A stretch of 64,000 nucleotides of DNA, taken from the NCBI GenBank assembly GCA_934229725.1, contig CAKQDX010000005.1, positions 46,293-110,292 on the forward strand, written 5' to 3'. How positions within the stretch are numbered: position 1 is the stretch's first letter; the number at the start of each line of letters is the position of its first letter. The DNA comes from an uncultured Streptococcus sp. (GTDB lineage Bacteria > Bacillota > Bacilli > Lactobacillales > Streptococcaceae). This document shows, piece by piece, positions 44,718-53,215 of the stretch. Position numbers and translations under genes: made by a program. Under the pieces are notes generated by a model that was not told the origin of the DNA, ran no database searches, and saw only the letters and a program-made list of their open reading frames with translations.

Positions 44718-46007
44718 TTAATATCCAGTCTCAAAGACTTCAATAATTTGAATAAGGTAGCCTTCATGGAAACCGACTCGGTAATCGACGTTTGGCAGCG
44801 TTTTAACCAAATCATTAAGCTCCTTATCCTTGCTAACGGAATCAGTAAGGACTGGTAGTTCAACAACAAAAAGTTGGGAATGGTCCATTTGTAGATAGCT
44901 ACTATGTATCTTTGTATCAGGACGGAGATGTTTGAGAACAGCTTTGTCTGATGCCTGAAGAAGTTGGTACAAATCTAGGTCTGATAAAGGAACTTCTCCA
45001 AATTTTGGACTAATGTTGATCGTGATATCAATATGAGCTGACCTTGTCCCTACAATACGATTAGAAAGAAAACTAGCTAGGATAGGATTAGTAAGCTGAT
45101 TCAGTTTTTCTTGAGTCTCTGGACTACTAATGATGGAATCACTTGTTTTATAAATCTCAAGTAAATCTTTAGCTTTCGAGGCATCGTCAGCTTTCAAAGC
45201 AAGCGAGACATCCTTCAGATTTTTTTTGTAAAGCTCAGAAAATTTATGTTTTTGGGTGATAATTTGGACTAGGGCTTTGTTGTAGTTAGTCATAGTCCCT
45301 AACAATTTAAAACGTTCTCTGTCCAATCTTTTGATGAACTGTGAGTGGACGGCCTCGTTCCAATTGTAAAAATCCCATAGGAGAAGGGCGAGGTAAAGCA
45401 TCAAAACAATGATGCTATTTGAACTCACTCTAAATACCATTTCAAATAAGTTTTGGGGGTCATTTGCCGTTGGTAGAACACTATTCAAGCCATGAATAAC
45501 TGTGAAAAAGACGTAATAAACAGCGAGAAAAGTGGTACTACGCAACCAATTACGTCTCGCCCAGTATTCATCAAGTTTGCTCATCTGATCTAAATCAATA
45601 GCGAAAATCTTAAGGATCAGAAAGATGATAAGAGGAGCTAGAATGTAAGTCAGAATATGTAAGTTGTTATCAAGACTCACATCTCCCTTGATATGTAAAA
45701 CATGAGGTAATATGACAATTGAAAGTAGTCGAGTGGCAACGTCAAAGAGAATAGTTGGATAAAAAGCAAAAAGAAGTCGATGATAAAAGGAGCGTTCTCT
45801 AACAAGAGCCAAGTCAACAACTAGAAAGAAGAGTGGGTCTACAACGATTTTAACAAGGTTAAAGTAGGATGCCCCAGCCACGTAAGAGAGAAAAATGAGA
45901 AAGAGGTGGCCTGGTAATGGTTTAACCTTAGACATGATTTGATAAAGGTACCAAATAGAAATAAAACTGATGGCCTGTAAGAGAGGATTGATAATATTAG
46001 TAATCAT
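44718..46007 (-). CDS. AgrC/ComD-like membrane protein with degenerate kinase domain (second of pair)
   Basis: 429 residues. About six N-terminal membrane helices (to about 205), then a cytoplasmic half laid out like AgrC/ComD/BlpH (HPK10) kinases: a helical dimerisation region (NYNKALVQIITQKHKF), then NPILASFLSNRIVGTRSAHIDI and DLDLYQLLQASDKAVLKH where kinases have ILDNAIEA. The phospho-acceptor His, N-box Asn and G-box are not recognisable. No response regulator is adjacent. Perfect SD (CTAAAGGAGG); overlaps the upstream partner by 11 nt. Probably a non-catalytic sensor. Confidence 0.6.
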   Translation of the reverse strand: MITNIINPLLQAISFISIWYLYQIMSKVKPLPGHLFLIFLSYVAGASYFNLVKIVVDPLFFLVVDLALVRERSFYHRLLFAFYPTILFDVATRLLSIVILPHVLHIKGDVSLDNNLHILTYILAPLIIFLILKIFAIDLDQMSKLDEYWARRNWLRSTTFLAVYYVFFTVIHGLNSVLPTANDPQNLFEMVFRVSSNSIIVLMLYLALLLWDFYNWNEAVHSQFIKRLDRERFKLLGTMTNYNKALVQIITQKHKFSELYKKNLKDVSLALKADDASKAKDLLEIYKTSDSIISSPETQEKLNQLTNPILASFLSNRIVGTRSAHIDITINISPKFGEVPLSDLDLYQLLQASDKAVLKHLRPDTKIHSSYLQMDHSQLFVVELPVLTDSVSKDKELNDLVKTLPNVDYRVGFHEGYLIQIIEVFETGY

Positions 46008-47253
46008 GATAACCTCCTTTAGTCATGTCGATTTCAATTTGTAGACGATAAATTCCAGCACGTGTATTTGAAATGATGTTGACATTTGGATAATTGACCA
46101 GAATGTGGGTGACACGTTTTAATTCTGGGTCGCTAAAATCAGAAGTAATCGGTGAATCTTCTTTTGTGCTTGAGCTTTCCACGACAAAGTGATGACTATC
46201 CTCGTCTTTAAAATAGGCAAAGCTGAGGTATTTTTGTCTACTGTCTCTTGCTTGATCAATGACATGGTCTAAGATAGTCGACAAGATATAAACCCAGTCT
46301 AAGGGATAAATAGGATAGACAGTGATTGGTTCGGGTATTTCCATACTAACCCAGACATCTAGTTCTTTGGCCTTTAAAAATTTAGCTTCAAAAAGCGCCT
46401 GCAAGTCAGCTAATTTTATATTTTCCAGCTTATTTCTATAGAATCGATCAATCTTTTTATCTAAAGGATTTGGAGTTAACAAATAATCAATAAGTTCCTC
46501 AGCTTCGTCGTATTGTTGGAAGCGGATGAGGTCATAGAGATTTTCAGCTTCATCCTTGATAAAAAGTTCTTGGCTAGTCTTTTTTTGATACCAAGAATTG
46601 ATGTTTTGACTTGATTTTTGCAGAAGGTCTGTATGCACCTCTTGAGCAGCCCTTGTTTGGGCTTTTAATTCCTTTCTATAGAGGGTAACTTGTTTAGATA
46701 GAATTAAAGCCGTAGCAATAAGAAAGAAAAGAGTGAGTTGGATATTATTCGTAATTAATTCCGAAATAAAGTAAACGACTGCTAGACTGTAAAGTGCGAC
46801 TGACGTAGATCTGTACCATGGTCTGGCAGAATCAATTTGCTTTAAGCGATTATAATCGACTTGTAGAAGAGCATTCTGAGCAAACCAAAGTAAGAAGGCC
46901 AAAAAAAGGATTAAAAAGCCAGCGAAATTGTAATCTAAGACAAAAGGAAAAAAGATTGGAATAATGAGGGAAATCACAAGCCTTACCATTAGGGCAAAGG
47001 TAAATGGTATAAAGAAGGATTCCAAGATGGTATGTCTAAGATTTTTGAAGGATTTGACAGAATGAAGGAATATAAGCGCTATAAATCCTGATTTTGGGAA
47101 GAGAATACCAAAAAAGCTGAAAGCCATAATCGCCACTCCAGCTAAAAAGAGAACCCAGTATCTTACGGGTCTATGCGTGGTTAATTTGAAGATAACAATT
47201 TGTAATATAAAAGCTGTACATGCCGTAAGCCCGTGAACAATGGCATCACTCAA
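45997..47253 (-). CDS. AgrC/ComD-like membrane protein with degenerate kinase domain (first of pair)
   Basis: 418 residues. Six or so N-terminal membrane helices, then a cytoplasmic part that follows AgrC-type kinases: QQYDEAEELIDYL, NIKLADLQALFEAKFLKAKELDV and YILSTILDHVIDQA. The last corresponds to the N-box (ILDNAIEA), with the key Asn replaced by His; the Gly-rich ATP lid is missing. TTG start at 47253 with AGGAG 11 nt upstream. First gene of an overlapping two-gene unit divergent from pdhA. Signal and output are unknown. Confidence 0.6.
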   Translation of the reverse strand: MSDAIVHGLTACTAFILQIVIFKLTTHRPVRYWVLFLAGVAIMAFSFFGILFPKSGFIALIFLHSVKSFKNLRHTILESFFIPFTFALMVRLVISLIIPIFFPFVLDYNFAGFLILFLAFLLWFAQNALLQVDYNRLKQIDSARPWYRSTSVALYSLAVVYFISELITNNIQLTLFFLIATALILSKQVTLYRKELKAQTRAAQEVHTDLLQKSSQNINSWYQKKTSQELFIKDEAENLYDLIRFQQYDEAEELIDYLLTPNPLDKKIDRFYRNKLENIKLADLQALFEAKFLKAKELDVWVSMEIPEPITVYPIYPLDWVYILSTILDHVIDQARDSRQKYLSFAYFKDEDSHHFVVESSSTKEDSPITSDFSDPELKRVTHILVNYPNVNIISNTRAGIYRLQIEIDMTKGGYHDY

Positions 47254-47289
47254 TATAATCTAATCTCCTATTCGGGTAAAATCTATTCA

Positions 47290-47300
47290 ATTATATCATA
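47290..47300 (-). promoter_or_regulatory. Extended -10 promoter of the kinase-like pair
   Basis: Minus strand TATGATATAAT: -10 at 47295-47290 with a TATG extension at 47300-47297. It is divergent from the pdhA promoter about 80 bp away. Confidence 0.6.
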
Positions 47301-47375
47301 CCCCCTGGGAAAATAGCATACGAATTGCCTATTAGTGACAGTTATGTAAGGCTTTTCATTTTTCAAGCATATTTC

Positions 47376-47404
47376 TTGCTCATAAAGTTATTTTCCCCTA
47401 TTCT
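47376..47404 (+). promoter_or_regulatory. Promoter of the pdh operon
   Basis: -35 TTGCTC (47376-47381), 17-nt spacer, -10 TATTCT (47399-47404). The SD GAGGAGA precedes ATG 47440. Confidence 0.55.
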
Positions 47405-47439
47405 AGATGTATAGAAAAAATTCGATAGAGGAGATCGAT

Positions 47440-48411
47440 ATGGTAAAACTTTCTAAAGAGACACATCTTGAGATGTTCACTAAAATGGAACGTATCCGTG
47501 AATTTGATTCACGTATTAATAAATTGGTTCGTCGTGGGTTTGTTCAGGGAATGACTCACTTTTCAGTTGGTGAAGAAGCCGCTAACGTCGGTGCTGTTCA
47601 ACACTTGAGCTACGATGATATTTTCTTTTCAAACCACCGTGGTCACGGACAATCTATTGCTCAAGACATGGATTTGAATAAAATGATGGCCGAACTTGCT
47701 GGTAAAGCAACGGGTGTTTCAAAGGGTCGTGGAGGCTCAATGCACTTGGCTGACTTTGAAAAAGGTAACTATGGTACCAATGGTATCGTTGGTGGTGGTT
47801 ACGCGCTTGCTGTAGGTGCTGCCCTTACTCAACAGTACAAAGAAACAGGTAACATTGTTGTGGCCTTCTCTGGAGATGGTGCTACTAATGAAGGCTCTTT
47901 CCACGAGTCAGTCAATATGGCTTCTGCTTGGAAATTGCCAGTGATTTTCTTTATCATCAACAACCGTTATGGTATCTCAATGGATATTCATAGAGCTACC
48001 AACACCCCTCACTTGTATACACGTGCGGAAGCCTATGGTATTCCAGGTTTCTACTGTCAGGATGGTAATGATGTCATGGCGGTCTACGAAACAATGGGCA
48101 AGGCTGTGGAACATGTTCGTGGTGGAAATGGTCCTGCTATCGTTGAGGTAGAATCTTATCGTTGGTTTGGTCACTCTACTGCCGATGCTGGAGTTTATCG
48201 TACCAAGGAAGAGGTTGATGAGTGGAAGAACCATAACGATCCAATCATTAAATACCGTAACTATTTGGTTTCTGAAAATATCGCAAGTGATGAGGAACTA
48301 GATGCTATTCAAAGCCAAGTTAAGGCACAAATCGATGCAGCGTATGAGTTTGCTCAAAATAGCCCAGATCCAGAACTTTCAATTGCCTTTGAAGATGTAT
48401 GGGTAGACTAA
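47440..48411 (+). CDS. pdhA: Pyruvate dehydrogenase E1 component, alpha subunit
   Basis: 323 residues. ThDP-binding motif GDGATNEGSFHESVNMASAWKLP, in pieces GDGATNEGSFHES and VIFFIINNRYGIS; also RGGSMHLAD and the E1 phospho-loop-like YRWFGHSTADAG. Decarboxylates pyruvate with PdhB. ATG 47440 is preferred over the open frame start at 47407 because GAGGAGA precedes it and the family N-terminus aligns. The product could be an acetoin dehydrogenase subunit, but the operon content favours PDH. Confidence 0.94.
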   Translation: MVKLSKETHLEMFTKMERIREFDSRINKLVRRGFVQGMTHFSVGEEAANVGAVQHLSYDDIFFSNHRGHGQSIAQDMDLNKMMAELAGKATGVSKGRGGSMHLADFEKGNYGTNGIVGGGYALAVGAALTQQYKETGNIVVAFSGDGATNEGSFHESVNMASAWKLPVIFFIINNRYGISMDIHRATNTPHLYTRAEAYGIPGFYCQDGNDVMAVYETMGKAVEHVRGGNGPAIVEVESYRWFGHSTADAGVYRTKEEVDEWKNHNDPIIKYRNYLVSENIASDEELDAIQSQVKAQIDAAYEFAQNSPDPELSIAFEDVWVD

Positions 48412-48436
48412 AGAGAAAGGTTGAGGAATAACAAGT

Positions 48437-49435
48437 ATGAGTGAAACAAAATTGATGGCCTTACGTGAGGCAGTAAACCTTGCCATGAGTGAGGAAATGC
48501 GTAAAGATGAAAACATCTTCCTTATGGGTGAGGATGTTGGTATCTACGGCGGTGACTTTGGTACTTCAGTGGGTATGTTGGCTGAATTTGGTGAGAAACG
48601 TGTTAGAGATACGCCAATTTCAGAAGCAGCTATTGCTGGTGCTGCTGTTGGGTCTGCCATCACAGGTCTTCGTCCGATTGTTGACTTGACTTTCATGGAC
48701 TTCATCACAATTGCCCTTGATGCTATCGTTAATAACGGTGCAAAGAACAACTACATGTTTGGTGGTGGATTGAAGACGCCTGTAACCTTCCGTGTGGCAT
48801 CTGGTTCAGGGATTGGTTCTGCAGCACAGCACTCACAATCTCTTGAGTCATGGTTGACCCACATTCCAGGGATTAAAGTGGTTGCTCCAGGGAATGCTAA
48901 TGACGCTAAAGGTCTTTTGAAATCTGCTATTCAAGACAATAACATTGTTATCTTCATGGAACCTAAGGCACTTTACGGTAAGAAAGAAGAAGTAACACAA
49001 GATCCTGATTTCTACATCCCACTTGGAAAAGGTGAGATTAAACGTGCAGGTACTGATTTGACAATCGTATCATATGGTCGTATGTTGGAACGTGTTCTTA
49101 AGGCGGCTGAAGAAGTGGCTGAACAAGGTATTAATGTTGAGGTTGTTGACCCACGTACGCTTATCCCACTTGATAAGGAATTGATTTTCGACTCAGTTAA
49201 GAAAACTGGAAAATTGATGTTGGTCAATGACGCTTATAAGACTGGTGGCTTTATCGGTGAAATTGCTGCTATGGTTACTGAAAGTGAAGCATTTGATTAC
49301 CTTGATCACCCAATTGTGCGTTTGGCAAGTGAAGATGTGCCAGTTCCGTATGCGCGTGTCTTGGAACAAGCGGTTCTTCCAGATGTTGAAAAGATTAAGG
49401 CTGCTATTATCAAGATGGCCAATAAAGGAAACTAA
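48437..49435 (+). CDS. pdhB: Pyruvate dehydrogenase E1 component, beta subunit
   Basis: 332 residues, full length. Transketolase-type pyrimidine domain with FLMGEDVGIYGG and DTPISEAAIAGAAVGSA, and C-terminal domain with VVDPRTLIPLD and EDVPVPYA. Completes the E1 heterotetramer with PdhA. Confidence 0.95.
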   Translation: MSETKLMALREAVNLAMSEEMRKDENIFLMGEDVGIYGGDFGTSVGMLAEFGEKRVRDTPISEAAIAGAAVGSAITGLRPIVDLTFMDFITIALDAIVNNGAKNNYMFGGGLKTPVTFRVASGSGIGSAAQHSQSLESWLTHIPGIKVVAPGNANDAKGLLKSAIQDNNIVIFMEPKALYGKKEEVTQDPDFYIPLGKGEIKRAGTDLTIVSYGRMLERVLKAAEEVAEQGINVEVVDPRTLIPLDKELIFDSVKKTGKLMLVNDAYKTGGFIGEIAAMVTESEAFDYLDHPIVRLASEDVPVPYARVLEQAVLPDVEKIKAAIIKMANKGN

Positions 49436-49439
49436 CTTT

Positions 49440-49470
49440 CTAGCGATGGTTTAGTGATATGTCTCGCTAG
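49440..49470 (+). other. Intercistronic hairpin after pdhB
   Basis: CTAGCGA (49440-49446) pairs perfectly with TCGCTAG (49464-49470) across a 17-nt loop and no T run follows. It may protect the pdhAB mRNA end or pause transcription before the structured pdhC leader. Confidence 0.4.
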
Positions 49471-49525
49471 TAAAATGTGTTTCTTGTTTTAACGGTGGGA
49501 GTATCGGAAAATATTATTTAAAGTA

Positions 49526-49670
49526 GAAAGGAGAGGGCGTTAAAGCGTTTGAGTTGGTTTGAACTCGAACGAAATGCTTCGGAATTTAGATAGTTTTACT
49601 TGTGTGCAAGCACACTAACGTAAAACTCCTAAAATTCTGTCGCATTTTAGCGTTCTTAGTATCATAAAAT
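49526..49670 (+). ncRNA. Structured leader element of pdhC (copy B): distant SD, two hairpins, start
   Basis: GAAAGGAG (49526-49533) is 137 nt from ATG 49671, which has no adjacent SD. P1: GAGTT/AACTC (49551-49566). P2 abuts it (49567-49655, 89 nt): GAACG/CGTTC, AAATGC/GCATTT (49572-49577 with 49642-49647), GAATTTAG/CTAAAATTC with one bulge, AGTTTTAC/GTAAAACT (49592-49599 with 49620-49627) and GTGTGC/GCACAC. Linker TTAGTATCATAAAAT. Its stem sequences differ from copies A and C in a compensatory way. Confidence 0.75.
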
Positions 49671-51059
49671 ATGGCTTTTGAGATTATTATGCCTAAGCTT
49701 GGTGTTGATATGCAGGAAGGCGAGATTATCGAGTGGAAAAAACAAGAGGGTGACGTGGTTAATGAGGGTGATATCCTTCTTGAAATCATGTCAGATAAGA
49801 CGAACATGGAACTTGAAGCGGAAGACTCAGGTGTTCTTTTGAAGATTACTCGTCAGGCTGGTGAAACAGTTCCAGTAACTGAGGTTATTGGTTATATTGG
49901 AGCAGAAGGTGAAGTTGTAGCTGACAACGCAGCTAGCGCACCTGCTGCTGAACCAGCGCCAAAAGTTGAAGAAGTTGCTGTTGTGGAAACGCCTACTGCT
50001 ACGCCTCAACCACAAGTAGCTGTGGTTCATGAAGGTGGTAAGGTTCGTGCAACGCCTAAGGCTCGTAAGGTGGCGCGTGAATTGGGCATTGACCTTGCTC
50101 AGGTTCCGGGAACTGGACCAAAAGGTCGTGTTCATGCAGATGACGTTGAGAACTTCAAAGGTGCTCAACCTAAGGTAACACCATTAGCACGTAAGATTGC
50201 TGCAGACCTCGGTATTGATTTAGCGACCGTTTCTGGAACAGGCTTTGGTGGTAAGATTACTAAGGAAGATGTCCTTGCGATTAGTGCCCCAGCACAAGTT
50301 AAGGAAGCTGCAGCTGCACCTGCGGTTGAAGCTAAACCTGAAAAAGTCTTGCCAGAAGGTGTGGAAGTCATTCCAATGTCTGCTATGCGTAAGGCTATTT
50401 CTAAGGGAATGACACATTCATACTTGACTGCACCAACATTTACTCTTAACTATGATGTGGACATGACTAACCTTATGGCTCTGCGTAAGCAAGTCCTTGA
50501 TCCAATCATGAACAAGACTGGTATGAAGGTGACTTTCACTGATTTGATTGGTTTAGCAGTCGTTCGTACCCTTATGAAGGAAGAACACCGTTACCTTAAT
50601 GCATCCTTGATTGATGATGCGCAAAATATCGAATTACACAAATTTGTTAATATCGGTATTGCCGTAGGTCTTGATGATGGTTTGATTGTGCCAGTCGTTC
50701 ATGGCGCTGATAAGATGAGTTTGTCTGAGTTTGTTGTGGCATCTAAGGATGTCATTAAGAAAGCTCAAGCTGGTAAATTGAAGGCTGCCGAAATGTCAGG
50801 TTCAACCTTCTCTATTACTAACTTGGGAATGTTTGGAACCAAGTCGTTTAACCCAATCATCAACCAACCAAACTCAGCTATCCTTGGTGTTTCAGCAACT
50901 ATTCAGACTCCAGTTGTTGTTGATGGAGAAGTTGTCGTACGTCCAATCATGGGGCTTTGCTTAACTATTGACCACCGTATTGTGGATGGTATGAATGGTG
51001 CCAAATTCATGGTTGATTTGAAACATTTGATTGAAAATCCAATGGAATTGTTGATTTAA
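49671..51059 (+). CDS. pdhC: Pyruvate dehydrogenase E2, dihydrolipoamide acetyltransferase
   Basis: 462 residues. Lipoyl domain 1-75 with acceptor Lys43 (SDKTNME); Ala/Pro/Val-rich linker 80-122; two peripheral-subunit-binding domains (about 125-162, TPKARKVARELGIDL; about 168-203, TPLARKIAADLGIDL); catalytic domain from about 230 with DHRIVDGM near 433-440. One binding domain is usual in E2, so the tandem pair is notable. The lipoyl domain is almost identical to that of PdhD. No SD is adjacent to the start. Confidence 0.95.
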   Translation: MAFEIIMPKLGVDMQEGEIIEWKKQEGDVVNEGDILLEIMSDKTNMELEAEDSGVLLKITRQAGETVPVTEVIGYIGAEGEVVADNAASAPAAEPAPKVEEVAVVETPTATPQPQVAVVHEGGKVRATPKARKVARELGIDLAQVPGTGPKGRVHADDVENFKGAQPKVTPLARKIAADLGIDLATVSGTGFGGKITKEDVLAISAPAQVKEAAAAPAVEAKPEKVLPEGVEVIPMSAMRKAISKGMTHSYLTAPTFTLNYDVDMTNLMALRKQVLDPIMNKTGMKVTFTDLIGLAVVRTLMKEEHRYLNASLIDDAQNIELHKFVNIGIAVGLDDGLIVPVVHGADKMSLSEFVVASKDVIKKAQAGKLKAAEMSGSTFSITNLGMFGTKSFNPIINQPNSAILGVSATIQTPVVVDGEVVVRPIMGLCLTIDHRIVDGMNGAKFMVDLKHLIENPMELLI

Positions 51060-51096
51060 GTGAAATAAAATATCTAAAAACTGAAGTTTTGAAATA

Positions 51097-51235
51097 GAAA
51101 GGAGAGGGCGAACCAGAGGGCTCAACTGAACCCGAGCGGAAAGCTTGGAAAATAGACCGTCCGTCTACGTCAGCAGGCTGACGTGTCGGACGCCTAATTT
51201 TCAGTCGCTTTCTGGTCGCTCTTGGTATCTTATAA
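51097..51235 (+). ncRNA. Structured leader element of pdhD (copy C): distant SD, two hairpins, start
   Basis: GAAAGGAG (51097-51104) is 131 nt from ATG 51236, which has no adjacent SD. P1: GGGCTC/GAACCC with one mismatch (51118-51133). P2 abuts it (51134-51221, 88 nt): GAGCG/CGCTC, GAAAGC/GCTTTC (51139-51144 with 51207-51212), GAAAATAG/CTAATTTTC, CGTCCG/CGGACG (51158-51163 with 51187-51192) and ACGTCAG/CTGACGT. Linker TTGGTATCTTATAA. Stem bases match copy A at the bottom, but the tip is unrelated. Confidence 0.75.
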
Positions 51236-52993
51236 ATGGCTTTTGAGATTATTATGCCTAAGCTTGGTGTTGATATGCAGGAAGGCGAAATCATCGAGTG
51301 GAAGAAACAAGAAGGTGATGTGGTTAATGAGGGTGATATCCTTCTTGAAATCATGTCAGATAAGACAAATATGGAACTTGAAGCGGAAGATTCAGGTGTT
51401 CTTTTGAAGATTACCCGTCAGGCTGGTGAAACAGTTCCGGTAACTGAGGTAATTGGTTATATTGGGGCAGAAGGTGAAGTTGTAGCTGACAACGCAGCTA
51501 GCGCACCTGCTGCAGAAGCAACGGCTCAATTGGAATCTGCTGGTCTTGAAGTTCCTAAAGCTCCTGCCCAAGCTGCTCCAGCAGCTGCTGCAGAAAAAGC
51601 ACCACTTGCTGACAATGAGTACGATATTATCGTTGTCGGTGGTGGTCCTGCTGGATACTATTCTGCTATTCGTGGGGCACAACTTGGTGGTAAGGTTGCT
51701 ATCGTTGAAAAATCTGAATTTGGTGGAACATGTTTGAATAAAGGATGTATCCCAACTAAGACCTACCTTAAAAATGCAGAAATTCTTGATGGACTTAAGA
51801 TTGCAGCAGGTCGTGGTATCAACCTAGCGTCAACAAACTACACTATTGATATGGATAAGACTGTTGACTTTAAGAACTCTGTCGTTAAGACGCTTACGGG
51901 TGGTGTTCAAGGTCTGTTGAAGGCTAACAAAGTGACTATTTTCAACGGTCTTGGTCAAGTTAACCCAGATAAGACAGTTACTATTGGTTCAGAAACAATC
52001 AAGGGACGCAATATCATCCTTGCGACTGGATCAAAGGTTTCACGTATCAATATCCCTGGCATTGATTCACAACTTGTCATGACATCTGACGATATTCTTG
52101 ACTTGCGTGAGTTGCCTAAATCACTCGCTGTTATGGGTGGTGGTGTCGTTGGTATCGAGCTTGGTCTTGTTTATGCTTCATACGGTGTGGATGTAACCGT
52201 TGTTGAGATGGCTGACCGCATTATCCCTGCAATGGATAAAGAAGTGTCACTTGAACTTCAAAAAATCCTTGCTAAGAAGGGCATGAAGATTATGACTTCT
52301 GTTGGTGTTTCTGAGATTGTAGAAGCCAACAACGAATTAACCCTTAAGCTTAATAATGGTGAAGAAATTGTAGCTGACCGTGCACTTCTTTCTATCGGAC
52401 GTGTTCCTCAGTTGGATGGTCTTGAAAATCTTAACCTTGAACTCGACCGTGGTCGTATCAAGGTTAATGCTTACCAAGAAACATCTATTCCAGGAATCTA
52501 TGCTCCAGGTGATGTTAACGGAACGAAAATGCTCGCTCACGCTGCCTACCGTATGGGTGAAGTTGCTGCTGAAAATGCCATGCATGGAAATGTTCGTAAG
52601 GCTCACCTGGACTACACACCAGCTGCTGTCTACACACACCCAGAAGTTGCGATGTGTGGTATTACTGAAGAAGAAGCACGCGCTAAATACGGCGATGTTC
52701 TGATTGGTAAATCAAGCTTTGCTGGTAACGGACGTGCCATTGCTTCAAACGAAGCCCAAGGTTTTGTTAAAGTTGTTGCGGATGCTAAGTACCATGAAAT
52801 CCTTGGTGTTCACATTATTGGTCCAGCTGCAGCTGAATTGATTAACGAAGCATCAACTATTATGGAAAATGAATTGACTGTAGATGAACTCTTGCAATCT
52901 ATCCACGGTCACCCAACCTTCTCTGAAAACATGTACGAAGCCTTTGCTGATGTACTTGGAGAAGCTATCCATAACCCACCAAAACGTAAATAA
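51236..52993 (+). CDS. pdhD: Dihydrolipoamide dehydrogenase (E3) with N-terminal lipoyl domain
   Basis: 585 residues, longer than plain E3 (about 460) because of an N-terminal lipoyl domain (1-75, Lys43) and an Ala/Pro linker (about 80-122). FAD motif VVGGGPAGYYSAIRGAQLGG near 133, redox disulphide GGTCLNKGCIPTK (about 162-174), NAD motif VMGGGVVGIELG near 300, and HPTFSE with the catalytic His-Glu near 557. Reoxidises dihydrolipoamide on E2. Followed by a strong terminator. Confidence 0.97.
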   Translation: MAFEIIMPKLGVDMQEGEIIEWKKQEGDVVNEGDILLEIMSDKTNMELEAEDSGVLLKITRQAGETVPVTEVIGYIGAEGEVVADNAASAPAAEATAQLESAGLEVPKAPAQAAPAAAAEKAPLADNEYDIIVVGGGPAGYYSAIRGAQLGGKVAIVEKSEFGGTCLNKGCIPTKTYLKNAEILDGLKIAAGRGINLASTNYTIDMDKTVDFKNSVVKTLTGGVQGLLKANKVTIFNGLGQVNPDKTVTIGSETIKGRNIILATGSKVSRINIPGIDSQLVMTSDDILDLRELPKSLAVMGGGVVGIELGLVYASYGVDVTVVEMADRIIPAMDKEVSLELQKILAKKGMKIMTSVGVSEIVEANNELTLKLNNGEEIVADRALLSIGRVPQLDGLENLNLELDRGRIKVNAYQETSIPGIYAPGDVNGTKMLAHAAYRMGEVAAENAMHGNVRKAHLDYTPAAVYTHPEVAMCGITEEEARAKYGDVLIGKSSFAGNGRAIASNEAQGFVKVVADAKYHEILGVHIIGPAAAELINEASTIMENELTVDELLQSIHGHPTFSENMYEAFADVLGEAIHNPPKRK

Positions 52994-53002
52994 AGATATA
53001 TT

Positions 53003-53034
53003 AAATTCTCGGACAAAGGTTCGGGAATTTTTTT
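53003..53034 (+). terminator. Terminator of the pdh operon
   Basis: AAATTCTCGGAC (53003-53014) pairs with GTTCGGGAATTT (53019-53030) across AAAG, with a T run. Confidence 0.9.
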
Positions 53035-53215
53035 CATACATTTTCATTTGTATTTATTTGAAAATATCGTTACGGCTTTTCAATAATTTTTAAGAAAAAT
53101 ACGAATAATAAGTTAAAGAGTTTTCTATGCAAGGGAGAAAGTTTGTTTATAATTTTATAATATTTCTATTTTATTTAGAAAATTTTTAATAATAACCTTT
53201 CCACGAGAGTTTTTC

